DNA of 22,638 nt from Gammaproteobacteria bacterium (GTDB lineage: Bacteria > Pseudomonadota > Gammaproteobacteria > Arenicellales > Poriferihabitantaceae). The notes below the pieces were generated by a model. The model was not told the origin of the DNA and ran no database searches. It saw only the letters and a list, made by a program, of their open reading frames with translations. A program made the position numbers and the translations under genes. Numbering within the stretch: position 1 is the stretch's first letter; each line of letters begins with the position of its first letter. The stretch lies in assembly GCA_020027415.1 (NCBI GenBank), contig JAHRAW010000034.1, positions 1-22,638 of the forward strand, read 5' to 3'. Of the stretch, positions 1 through 7,353 are shown in pieces.

Positions 1-447
1 GAACGGCTCAAATTTCACCCATTTGTCGCCATCGGAAACTTGCAACGGTTTTTTGATGCGTATAAATTGCTTGTATTGTTCCTGTTCAAGGATGCCGGCG
101 GATTGCAACAGAAACACAAACGGTCCGGCGCTGCCGTCCATAATCGGCACTTCTGGGGCGCTGACCTCCACATACGCATTGTCAATGCCCAGCCCGGCAA
201 AAGCCGACATCAGGTGTTCCACTGTGGAAATTTTTACCTCGCCCCGCCCCAGCGTGGTGGAAAGCCGCGTATCGCTGACATTTTCCGGCTTGGCATGCAC
301 CTCCACGGTCGGATTCAGGTCCACGCGCTGAAAAACGATGCCGGTATCCACCGTAGCCGGGCGTAGGGTAAGATAAACTTTGCCGCCAGTGTGCAAGCCA
401 ATGCCGATGGCGCGGATGGCGTTCTTGAGAGTGCGTTGTTTGATCAT
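1..447 (-). CDS. lpxC: UDP-3-O-acyl-N-acetylglucosamine deacetylase, N-terminal half (partial)
   Basis: LpxC is the zinc-dependent deacetylase that commits UDP-3-O-acyl-GlcNAc to lipid A synthesis in the cytoplasm. The 149 codons seen run off the left edge without a stop. The family is about 305 residues, so this is roughly the first half. The start is MIKQRTL. GIGLHTG follows at residues 15-21, and TVEHLMSAF contains Glu77 and His78, which match the catalytic Glu and first zinc His of E. coli (78 and 79). PIMDGSAGPF is also typical. The second zinc pair would lie outside the window. It is the last gene of the dcw cluster, 227 bases after ftsZ, the same neighbour order as in E. coli. The ATG at 447 is 13 bases from an AAGGAG, with a small hairpin between them. 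No terminator separates it from ftsZ. Confidence 0.96.
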   Translation of the reverse strand, partial: MIKQRTLKNAIRAIGIGLHTGGKVYLTLRPATVDTGIVFQRVDLNPTVEVHAKPENVSDTRLSTTLGRGEVKISTVEHLMSAFAGLGIDNAYVEVSAPEVPIMDGSAGPFVFLLQSAGILEQEQYKQFIRIKKPLQVSDGDKWVKFEPF

Positions 448-466
448 ACCGCCGATTCGGCTCCTT
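447..466 (-). promoter_or_regulatory. Unusual lpxC ribosome binding site with a hairpin between SD and ATG
   Basis: On the minus strand AAGGAG (466-461) is followed 13 bases later by the lpxC ATG (447-445). That is further than the usual 5-9. The stretch between contains GCCGAATCGGC (461-451), which can fold as a 4-base-pair stem with an AAU loop and would bring the SD closer to the start. This is seen in the sequence. Any effect on translation is inferred. Confidence 0.45.
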
Positions 467-674
467 CACCATATTAATGGGTCTGCAGAATCTGTTAGCA
501 TAACCTAATTCAGCCAGGCTTGCACCATGCTGAGCCATGCCGCGCCAAACCGACCGGTTCCGTAACCACTCGGCAACGGCAAGCAGCGAACCGGCGCGGC
601 TGCGGGGGGTGATTTTGTTGGTAATGGCGGCGCGCACTCCGCTCTTTTTCTTTTCTTTCATTGGGGATAGGCGG
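448..674 (-). other. ftsZ-lpxC intergenic spacer
   Basis: These 227 bases are the longest gap in the cluster. I see no convincing gene: the open frame running through it on the minus strand continues into lpxC out of frame and resembles nothing I recognise. No stem plus T-run terminator is present, so lpxC is probably co-transcribed with ftsZ at least in part. There is a 7-base inverted repeat (CCGGTTC at 554-560 and GAACCGG at 588-594) with a 27-base spacer. A TATGCT on the minus strand near position 500 could be a -10, but no good -35 accompanies it. Confidence 0.5.
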
Positions 675-1826
675 CTAATCGGCTTGCTTGCGCAAGAACG
701 CCGGCAGGTCCAGATTCGGATCGGCGGCGGCTCGTCCGCGCGCCTTCGCCATCGGTTTGACAAAGTTCGGCGATGGACCCATCAATCTGGCGGCGTTGCG
801 TGGTTGCCCCGGCAACGGTTTGAGCGGCGGGGTTTTGGCGCCAATCGGCGACCTAGTCGCTACATTCTCATCCGGTGCCAGCCCGGTGGCGACCACCGTC
901 ACCCGCAAATCTCCTTCCATGACTGGGTCCAACGCCGTGCCGATTACCAATTTGGCGTCAGCGGTGGTGTATTCTTTAATGGCGGTGCCGACCGCTTCTA
1001 GTTCGCCGATGGTCATGTCCAGAGAAGCGGTGATATTGACCAACATGCCTTTGGCGCCGTGCAAATCAACCCCTTCAAGCAATGGGCTGGAAATCGCCAT
1101 TTTGGTCGCTTCCAGCGCGCGCCCTTCGCCGCTTGCGGTCGCCGAACCCATCATCGCCATCCCCATCTCCGCCATCACCGTTTGCACATCCGCGAAATCA
1201 ACATTGATCAACCCAGGACGAATGATTAACTCGGAAATGCCGCGCACGGCGTTGCATAGCACTTCATCGGCTTTGCCAAAAGCTTCCAGCATGGAGGCTT
1301 GCTGTCCCATCACCGCCAACACTTTTTCGTTGGGGATGATGATCAGCGAATCGACATCGTCTTGCAAAGCCTGAATGCCGCGGTGCGCGAATTCCATGCG
1401 CTTTTTCCCCTCAAACGAAAACGGCTTGGTGACCACAGCCACGGTGAGTATTTTCATTTCGCGCGCCAACTCGGCGATTACCGGCGCCGCGCCAGTGCCG
1501 GTGCCGCCGCCCATGCCGGCGGCGATGAAAAGCATATCGGCGCCGTCAACGGTTTCGGCGATGCGCGCGCGGTCTTCCACCGCCGCTTGCCGACCCACTT
1601 CCGGATTGCCGCCGGCGCCCAAGCCTTTGGTTAAGTTCTCGCCGATTCGTAGCCGGGTCGGTGCGCGCGAACGGGTTAACGCCTGCGCATCGGTGTTGGC
1701 GGTGATGAAATCCACCCCCTCTATGTTGGCGTTCAGCATATGCTCCACCGCGTTGCCGCCGCCGCCGCCAACGCCGATGACTTTGATCGTTGCCTGCTGA
1801 CTTAATGTTTCTGCGAATTCAAGCAT
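675..1826 (-). CDS. ftsZ: Cell division GTPase FtsZ
   Basis: FtsZ is the tubulin homologue that polymerises into the Z ring under the cytoplasmic membrane and recruits the divisome. The protein is 383 residues, the same as E. coli. The GTP-binding segment VIGVGGGGGNAV lies at about residues 16-27. The tubulin signature GGGTGTG is at 106-112. The T7 loop NVDFADVQTVM is at about 208-218, with the two Asp residues that activate GTP hydrolysis. After a variable linker the C-terminal peptide ends in LDLPAFLRKQAD, the conserved tail that binds FtsA and ZipA. A GTG six bases upstream (1832) is in frame, but GGAG sits 7 bases before the ATG at 1826 and only 1 base before the GTG, so 1826 is chosen. 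It lies 59 bases after ftsA. Confidence 0.98.
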   Translation of the reverse strand: MLEFAETLSQQATIKVIGVGGGGGNAVEHMLNANIEGVDFITANTDAQALTRSRAPTRLRIGENLTKGLGAGGNPEVGRQAAVEDRARIAETVDGADMLFIAAGMGGGTGTGAAPVIAELAREMKILTVAVVTKPFSFEGKKRMEFAHRGIQALQDDVDSLIIIPNEKVLAVMGQQASMLEAFGKADEVLCNAVRGISELIIRPGLINVDFADVQTVMAEMGMAMMGSATASGEGRALEATKMAISSPLLEGVDLHGAKGMLVNITASLDMTIGELEAVGTAIKEYTTADAKLVIGTALDPVMEGDLRVTVVATGLAPDENVATRSPIGAKTPPLKPLPGQPRNAARLMGPSPNFVKPMAKARGRAAADPNLDLPAFLRKQAD

Positions 1827-1838
1827 TTTCACTCTCCA

Positions 1839-1853
1839 CGGTGCAAAACACCG
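1839..1853 (-). promoter_or_regulatory. Small hairpin just upstream of the ftsZ Shine-Dalgarno
   Basis: In the ftsA-ftsZ spacer, CGGTG (1853-1849) and CACCG (1843-1839) on the minus strand form a 5-base-pair stem with a 5-base loop. It ends three bases before the GGAG of ftsZ. It is short and may be chance. It could influence ribosome access to ftsZ. Confidence 0.3.
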
Positions 1854-1885
1854 GTCGTAAAAGGATGCGAAATTTCTTCCGCACG

Positions 1886-3127
1886 CTAAAAACTGCCCTT
1901 AAACCAACTGATGACGCGCCTAAGCGTCGCCTGCCCCCAGTTCGGTTTCATCTTCTGCTGCTGCAGCCGATGGCGATTGGCGTAGCCAAATTGCACCAGC
2001 CCGATGCCGGTGGCGTAGATTGGATTGCGCACGATTTCGCTTAATCCGCCGCCATAGTTCGGCATACCCAAGCGCACCGGCAAATGAAAAACTTCCTCCG
2101 CCAGTTCCACGATGCCTTGGATGCGGGAACTTCCGCCGCTCAGCACGATGCCCGACCCCAACAACTCCTCCAACCCGCTGCGGCACAACTCGGTTTGCAC
2201 CAACGACAGCAACTCTTCCACCCGCGGTTGAATGACCTCCGCCAGATTCTGCCGCGACAAGGTGCGCGGCGGGCGGTTGCCCATGCTTGGCGTTTCCAGG
2301 TTCTGCCCTTCCTCCACCAGTTGCGCCAACGCGCAGCCATATTTTTTCTTCATGTCCTCGGCCGCTTGCGTCGGGGTGTGAAAGGCAATCGCGATATCGC
2401 TGGTGATTTGATCGCCGGCGATGGGGATAACCGCAGAATGATGAATCGCGCCATTGGAAAACACCGCGATGTCGGTGGTGCCGCCGCCGATGTCAGCCAT
2501 GCATACGCCAAGTTCGCGTTCGTCTTCGGTCAGCACCGATTCACTGGAAGCGATTTGCTCCAAAATAATGTCGTCCACTTCCAGCCCGCAAAGGCGAATG
2601 CATTTGGCGATATTGCGCGCCGCGCTGACCGCCGCGGTGATGATATGCACCTTCGCCTCTAAGCGTACTCCGCACATGCCGATCGGCTTGCGAATCCCCT
2701 CTTGCCCGTCAATTACAAAATCTTGCGGCAGCACATGCAGGATGCGTTGGTCGTTGGGAATGGCGATGGCTTTGGCCGCGGCGAGCACCAAATCAATGTC
2801 GCCATGACTCACTTCTCCATCGCCGATGCCGACCACGCCATGCGAATTAAAACTGCTGATGTGCGCGCCGGCGATGCCGACAAACACAGAATAAATCTGA
2901 CAACCCGCCATCAATTCCGCTTCTTCCACCGCGCGCTGAATGGATTGCACGGTGGATTCAATGTCCGCCACCACGCCCTTGCGCAAGCCTCTGGTGGGAT
3001 AGTGACCGACGCCGATGATTTCAATCTCTTTTTGGAGATTGACCTCCGCGACAATCGCCAACACCTTGGAAGTGCCGATGTCCAAACCAACGATTAAATC
3101 GTTGTTTGATTTTTTGCTCATGTTCAT
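1886..3127 (-). CDS. ftsA: Cell division protein FtsA (actin-like membrane anchor of FtsZ)
   Basis: FtsA is an actin-fold ATPase that tethers FtsZ filaments to the inner membrane and recruits later divisome proteins. The 413 residues match the family (about 420). The phosphate-1 motif GLDIGTSK is at 14-21 and the phosphate-2 motif ADIGGGTTDIAVF is near residue 210. The adenosine-side GIVLSGGSSRIQG follows near the C-terminal third. The final segment LRRVISWFKGSF is the amphipathic membrane-targeting helix. The start at 3127 overlaps the ftsQ stop as ATGA. The next ATG (3121) is also possible and removes two residues. An upstream extension of this frame lies inside ftsQ and is not credible. 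FtsA precedes ftsZ as in nearly all dcw clusters. Confidence 0.97.
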   Translation of the reverse strand: MNMSKKSNNDLIVGLDIGTSKVLAIVAEVNLQKEIEIIGVGHYPTRGLRKGVVADIESTVQSIQRAVEEAELMAGCQIYSVFVGIAGAHISSFNSHGVVGIGDGEVSHGDIDLVLAAAKAIAIPNDQRILHVLPQDFVIDGQEGIRKPIGMCGVRLEAKVHIITAAVSAARNIAKCIRLCGLEVDDIILEQIASSESVLTEDERELGVCMADIGGGTTDIAVFSNGAIHHSAVIPIAGDQITSDIAIAFHTPTQAAEDMKKKYGCALAQLVEEGQNLETPSMGNRPPRTLSRQNLAEVIQPRVEELLSLVQTELCRSGLEELLGSGIVLSGGSSRIQGIVELAEEVFHLPVRLGMPNYGGGLSEIVRNPIYATGIGLVQFGYANRHRLQQQKMKPNWGQATLRRVISWFKGSF

Positions 3128-3966
3128 TGACGCGAGACGGAAGGTTGGATTTTGGCGAGGCCATGCCCGCTCGGCGCAACCGCCGAGTCTCGCCAACTGA
3201 CGGCAAAGCCGTTTGGATATCTGAGGTCAATGGCGCGTATCGCCGCAAACTCGCGCAGCAAGTGTTGCGGCAACGTTTTCATCAATCGCTGCATCTGTTG
3301 CTGGGCGCGGTGCTGTTCAACCACCACCGTCACCGTAGCGGCATGCTCGGGCGCCGCCGCATTTGCGGACAGCGTCAGATACCATATGGCGCGCCGATCC
3401 AGCCGCAACTGCTGCAAGCGCAAGCCATGCTTGGCGAACATTTCCGACCAACTTGTGAACGCCCGCCATACCGTTGGTTGCTGGCGATCCGCAGCCAGCA
3501 GCAACGGCAAGTGGGGCGTGTCGGCGTCGGCTTCCCGCGGCACCAACTCGCCGCCGACATGAAGCCACTGGTCGGCGCCCCAGTTGGCGATTGGTTGCAC
3601 CTCCACCACTTCCACCACTAAGGTGGCCGGCCACTGCCGCCGCACCGAGACCCGAAACACCCACGGCAATTGCGCAATGCGCGTTTCCACGGCGCGCAGG
3701 CTGAGCGAAAAATAGTTGCCGGCAAGGGATTGCTCCACCACCTGTTTAACCTGCTCGCCATTCACGCGGCTGAATTGCCCATGCACCTCAATTTCTTGAA
3801 TGCGAAACTGCTGCGGGTGATACAAGCGGTCGGCGAGCAACAACGCCGCCAAGGTCAGCAACGCCAAGCCGGCGACGATCGGTAGCCATTTCCCGTGCGC
3901 CGCCGCTTCCGAGGACTGCGCATGATTTGCATGATTGCTCAGCGCGCGCCGACTTGCCGCAGTCAT
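3124..3966 (-). CDS. ftsQ: Cell division protein FtsQ
   Basis: FtsQ is a bitopic inner-membrane protein whose periplasmic part bridges FtsL/FtsB to the rest of the divisome. The 280 residues have a cytoplasmic head, one membrane segment at about 27-46 (LPIVAGLALLTLAALLLADR), a POTRA domain starting FRIQEIEVHGQFSRVNG, and the beta domain ending in DLRYPNGFAVSW. WGADQWLHVGGELV corresponds to the conserved FtsQ domain. The last 20 or so residues after FAVSW are not conserved in the family. They are encoded by a strong stem-loop (3152-3196). The start overlaps murB by 4 bases and the stop overlaps ftsA by 4. No ddl gene separates it from murB. Confidence 0.93.
   Translation of the reverse strand: MTAASRRALSNHANHAQSSEAAAHGKWLPIVAGLALLTLAALLLADRLYHPQQFRIQEIEVHGQFSRVNGEQVKQVVEQSLAGNYFSLSLRAVETRIAQLPWVFRVSVRRQWPATLVVEVVEVQPIANWGADQWLHVGGELVPREADADTPHLPLLLAADRQQPTVWRAFTSWSEMFAKHGLRLQQLRLDRRAIWYLTLSANAAAPEHAATVTVVVEQHRAQQQMQRLMKTLPQHLLREFAAIRAIDLRYPNGFAVSWRDSAVAPSGHGLAKIQPSVSRQ
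3152..3196 (-). repeat. Large two-step stem-loop within the 3' end of ftsQ
   Basis: The outer arms TTGGCGAG (3152-3159) and CTCGCCAA (3189-3196) are perfectly complementary over 8 bases. Inside them CTCGGCG (3170-3176) and CGCCGAG (3181-3187) pair over 7 bases with a CAAC loop. A 10-base bulge lies on one side and 1 base on the other. The element covers the codons just after the conserved FtsQ core and ends about 25 bases upstream of the ftsA start. Part of it (GCCATGCCCG then CTCGGCG) recurs at 18914-18933, with three extra bases between the halves. It may be a small dispersed palindromic element. Confidence 0.55.
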
Positions 3967-4880
3967 GCTTGCCTCCCGATGATGCGCACTTCCGGCGTCA
4001 GTTCCACCCCGGTTTGTTGTTTCACTTGGTGCTGTGCGAGTTCAATCAGTTGTTCAATTTGGGCGGCGTTGGCGTTGCCGCGGTTGATGATGAAATTGGC
4101 ATGGGTATCCGCAATCACCGCATCGCCGATGTGCGTTCCCTTGAGCCCGGCTTGTTGCAACAATCTGGCGGCATAGTCGCCGCGCGGATTGCAAAATACT
4201 GAACCGGCGTTGGCGCTTGGCAACGGCTGGCTGGCGTTGCGTTTTTTTAACAACGCGCGGATGCGCCGCTTGCCGTGATAGTCGGCGGTGTGGCGCAACC
4301 GCAAGCGCCCGCTCAATAGCCAGTGCCGCGCCGGCAACTTCACATGGCGATAGCTGGCGGTGATTTCCGACGACCGGAAAGTCTTGCATTCGCCGCGCCG
4401 GTTGACGCATTCAATTTGTTCCAACCAATCCCAAGTCTCGCCGCCAAAGGCGCCGGCGTTCATCGCCATGGCCCCGCCGAAAGAACCCGGCACGCCGGCG
4501 AGAAACTCCGCGCCGTCTAAATCATGCGCGACTGAAACGCGCGCCACCTTCGCGCACGGCACGCCGGCTTCCGCCTCAATCCGTTGCGGCGCTAAAAAAT
4601 GGATATTGGACAACCCGTTCACAGTTTTCAGCACCAAGCCGGCCACCCCGCCATCGCGCACCAACAGATTGCTGCCGAGCCCGACCCAGTAAATCGGCAT
4701 ATTGGCGGGCAGTTGCGCGAGCAGTTGCAGCAAATCCTCTTTATCTGCGGGGCTATAAAAGTACTCCGCCGCACCGCCCACGCGCCAACTGGTATGGCGC
4801 GACATCGGCTCATTCACGCGCAACCGACCGCGCAAATTCGCCATGAACGGCGGCTTTTCCAGGCTTGCGTTGCGCTTCAT
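3963..4880 (-). CDS. murB: UDP-N-acetylenolpyruvoylglucosamine reductase MurB
   Basis: MurB reduces UDP-GlcNAc-enolpyruvate to UDP-MurNAc with NADPH and bound FAD in the cytoplasm. The 305 residues fit the shorter type II form rather than the 342-residue E. coli type I form. FAD-binding motifs are TSWRVGGAAEYF (30-41), GLGSNLLVRDGG (67-78) and GVPGSFGGAMAMNAGAFG (129-146). Catalytic residues are visible: Arg178 in SYRHV, Ser227 in NAGSVFCNP and Glu297 in TPEVRIIG. The start at 4880 forms an ATGA overlap with murC. An internal ATG (Met13) would also leave the domain intact. It overlaps ftsQ by 4 bases. Confidence 0.96.
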   Translation of the reverse strand: MKRNASLEKPPFMANLRGRLRVNEPMSRHTSWRVGGAAEYFYSPADKEDLLQLLAQLPANMPIYWVGLGSNLLVRDGGVAGLVLKTVNGLSNIHFLAPQRIEAEAGVPCAKVARVSVAHDLDGAEFLAGVPGSFGGAMAMNAGAFGGETWDWLEQIECVNRRGECKTFRSSEITASYRHVKLPARHWLLSGRLRLRHTADYHGKRRIRALLKKRNASQPLPSANAGSVFCNPRGDYAARLLQQAGLKGTHIGDAVIADTHANFIINRGNANAAQIEQLIELAQHQVKQQTGVELTPEVRIIGRQA

Positions 4881-6289
4881 GATGCTTTCGCTCCACGCCG
4901 CCGCTGCAACCCATGTTTGGCAAGTTGCCCGGCAAAGCCGCCGATGTCGCCGGCGCCCATCGTCAGCAACACATCGTTGGGCTGCAAGATATTGGGCAAC
5001 ACCTCGTGGAGCGCGGGCAGATCTTTAATGAACACCGGGTCGCCGCCGCGCTTGCGCATGGCGCGGCACAATGAACGCGCGCCGCAACCGGCGATGGGCG
5101 CTTCGCCGGCTGGATATACTTGGGTGATCAGGATGGTGTCCAAGCCCGACAGCACATGCACAAAATCGTCAAACAAATCGCGCGTGCGGGTGTAGCGATG
5201 CGGTTGGAAAATCACCACCAAGCGCCGCTTGGGCCAGCAGTCGCGCGCCGCCTCCAGCGTGGCGGCTAACTCGGTGGGATGGTGGGCGTAATCATCCACC
5301 AACTCCGCCTTGCCTTGCGGCAGCGCGATTTCGCCAAGCCGCTCAAAACGCCGACTGATTCCTTCAAAACTGGACAGCGCCTGCGCCACCGCTGGATGCG
5401 CGATGCCTAAGTGCGCGGCAATCGCAATCGCCGCCAACGCGTTGAGGACATTATGTCGCCCCGGTAACGCCAGTCGGTATTCAGCGCTCAGCCGCTTGCC
5501 ATGCGCAACCTGAAAAAAACTATCGCAACCGACTTGGCGGATGTTGACCGCGCGAAAATCCACCCCCTCGGCGAACCCGTAACTGACCATCGGCTTGCGC
5601 AATTGCTTGGCGAGGTCGCGAACTGCGGCGTCTTCAAAGCAGAGCACCGCCAACCCGTAAAAAGGCAGGTTGTGGAGAAAGGCGAGGCAGGCTTGCTGCA
5701 GGCGGTCAAAATTGCCGCCATAGGCGGTTAAATGGTCGGCGTCAATGTTGGTCATAACCGCCATTTGCGGTTGCAGATGCAGGAACGAGGCATCGCTTTC
5801 ATCGGCTTCCACCACCATATATTCGCCTTGCCCAAGCCGCGCGCTGGTATGCGCACTGTTGACCACGCCGCCGATGATGAAAGTCGGGTCGCGACCGGCG
5901 CAGGTCAAAACTGCGGACACCAAACTGGTGGCAGTGGTTTTGCCGTGCGTGCCGGCAATCGCAATGCCTTTGCGGAAGCGCATCAACTCCCCCAACATTT
6001 CGGCGCGCGGCAGCACCGGGATGTTGCGTTGGCGCGCCGCCAACAACTCCACATTGTCGTCCGCGATGGCGCTGGATACCACCACCGCATCGGCGCCGGC
6101 GACATTTTCGGCGCGGTGCCCATGCATGATGCGCGCGCCGGCCGCGCTCAGTCGCCGCAGAATCGCGCTCTGCTTGCAATCGGAGCCGGACACTTGAAAC
6201 TCCAGTTCCAACAGCACTTCGGCAATGCCGCGCATGCCAATGCCGGCAATGCCGACCAAGTGAATGTGTTGCACGAATTCACGCATCAC
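4877..6289 (-). CDS. murC: UDP-N-acetylmuramate--L-alanine ligase MurC
   Basis: MurC adds L-Ala to UDP-MurNAc using ATP, the first step of stem-peptide assembly. The 470 residues match the family (E. coli 491). The N-terminal Rossmann domain begins HIHLVGIAGIGMRGIAEVL. The ATP loop AGTHGKTTAT is at about 112-121. EADESDASFL, NIDADHL, FEGISRRFERLG, DDYAHHPTEL and FQPHRYTRT follow in the order expected of Mur ligases, and the C-terminal domain carries TMGAGDIGG. The start is the first of two adjacent ATG codons at 6289, which overlaps the murG stop by 4 bases. The second ATG (6286) is nearly equivalent. The stop overlaps murB by 4 bases. Confidence 0.97.
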   Translation of the reverse strand: MMREFVQHIHLVGIAGIGMRGIAEVLLELEFQVSGSDCKQSAILRRLSAAGARIMHGHRAENVAGADAVVVSSAIADDNVELLAARQRNIPVLPRAEMLGELMRFRKGIAIAGTHGKTTATSLVSAVLTCAGRDPTFIIGGVVNSAHTSARLGQGEYMVVEADESDASFLHLQPQMAVMTNIDADHLTAYGGNFDRLQQACLAFLHNLPFYGLAVLCFEDAAVRDLAKQLRKPMVSYGFAEGVDFRAVNIRQVGCDSFFQVAHGKRLSAEYRLALPGRHNVLNALAAIAIAAHLGIAHPAVAQALSSFEGISRRFERLGEIALPQGKAELVDDYAHHPTELAATLEAARDCWPKRRLVVIFQPHRYTRTRDLFDDFVHVLSGLDTILITQVYPAGEAPIAGCGARSLCRAMRKRGGDPVFIKDLPALHEVLPNILQPNDVLLTMGAGDIGGFAGQLAKHGLQRRRGAKAS

Positions 6290-7353
6290 GCATCACTCGC
6301 CTCCACACAAGCACGCGCCACGGCTTCGGCGGCGCCGCCCGGCGCCAAGCGGCGCGCCGCCAGCGCCCTAGCCAGCAGACGCGCGGGTTGTTGTTGAAAT
6401 TCGCTGAGCAACGCCAACCAATCGCCTTGCAGGAACTCTTTCTGCGCCACCAAATAGGCGGCGTTGTGCGCTTGCAAATAGTCGGCGTTGCTGCGTTGGT
6501 GGTCGTTGACCGCATGCGGATAGGGCACCAAGATGGACGCCACCCCGGCGGCGCATATTTCGGCTATGCTCATCGCGCCGGCGCGGCAAATGATGAGGTC
6601 GCACCACGCATAGGCGTGCGCCATATCATCAATAAAGTCATTGACCTGACAGCACAACCCGGCCGCGCGATAGCGCGCGCTGATGGCGGCGGCGTTGGCG
6701 TGTCCGCATTGATGCCAAATCTCTATATCAGAACCCGGTTGGCGTTTGAGCAGGGTCGGCAAACTATGGTTAAACACCTGCGCGCCCTGACTGCCGCCGA
6801 TCACCAACAGCCGCAACGCGCCGCCGTGCCGCCGTCGCTGTTCGGGGGGCGGTAGGTTAAGAATTTCGCGGCGCACTGGATTGCCCACCCAGGTCGGATT
6901 GGCAAGGCCAACGACGTGCGGGAACCCGCTCAGCACACGCACCGCAAAGCGCGCCAGATGACGATTGGTCAGCCCGGCGACGCTGTTTTGTTCGTGGATT
7001 ACCAAAGGGCGGCGCAGCAGCGCGGCGACCAAGCCGCCGGGGCCGGCGATGAAGCCCCCCATGCCAAGCACGACATGCGGTCGGCGGCGCATGATGACCC
7101 ACAGCATGCGCAGCATCGCCCACGCTAAGCGCAACGGCATACTCACCACACGCACAACCCCGCCGCCGCGCATGCCTTTGATGCGCAGGCTGATGAAGTC
7201 AAACCCGGCGCGGTGCGCTAATTTTGCTTCCAAGCCGGCGGCGGCGCCGACCCACAGCACTTCGTGGCCGAGTTCGCGCAGGCATTCCGCCACCGCCAGG
7301 GCCGGCATGGCATGCCCGCCGCTACCGCCCGCCATCACCATGATGCGGCGCAT
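6286..7353 (-). CDS. murG: Lipid II-forming N-acetylglucosaminyltransferase MurG
   Basis: MurG transfers GlcNAc from UDP-GlcNAc to lipid I on the cytoplasmic face of the membrane, giving lipid II. The 355 residues equal the E. coli length. The first glycine-rich loop is GGSGGHAMP (residues 9-17), where most homologues have GGTGGH followed by V/I and FP. The usual GMGGFIAGPGG, IHEQNSVAGLTNR and VIGGSQGAQVFN motifs follow. CRAGAMSIAE and PYPHAVNDHQ form the donor site. The open frame extends 86 codons upstream into ftsW, but GGAGG lies 5 bases before the ATG at 7353 and the conserved sequence starts there, so 7353 is chosen. It overlaps ftsW by 19 bases and murC by 4. Confidence 0.97.
   Translation of the reverse strand: MRRIMVMAGGSGGHAMPALAVAECLRELGHEVLWVGAAAGLEAKLAHRAGFDFISLRIKGMRGGGVVRVVSMPLRLAWAMLRMLWVIMRRRPHVVLGMGGFIAGPGGLVAALLRRPLVIHEQNSVAGLTNRHLARFAVRVLSGFPHVVGLANPTWVGNPVRREILNLPPPEQRRRHGGALRLLVIGGSQGAQVFNHSLPTLLKRQPGSDIEIWHQCGHANAAAISARYRAAGLCCQVNDFIDDMAHAYAWCDLIICRAGAMSIAEICAAGVASILVPYPHAVNDHQRSNADYLQAHNAAYLVAQKEFLQGDWLALLSEFQQQPARLLARALAARRLAPGGAAEAVARACVEASDA

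Noticed and set aside
182..661. Minus-strand frame through the ftsZ-lpxC spacer, with an ATG at 661 followed by Lys- and Glu-rich codons
   Set aside because: It continues deep into lpxC in another frame, has no SD of note and resembles no known protein. It is probably open by chance.
688..1374. Long plus-strand open frames opposite ftsZ
   Set aside because: They are antisense shadows of a GC-rich conserved gene. Their translations show no recognisable domains, and ftsZ on the other strand accounts for the sequence.
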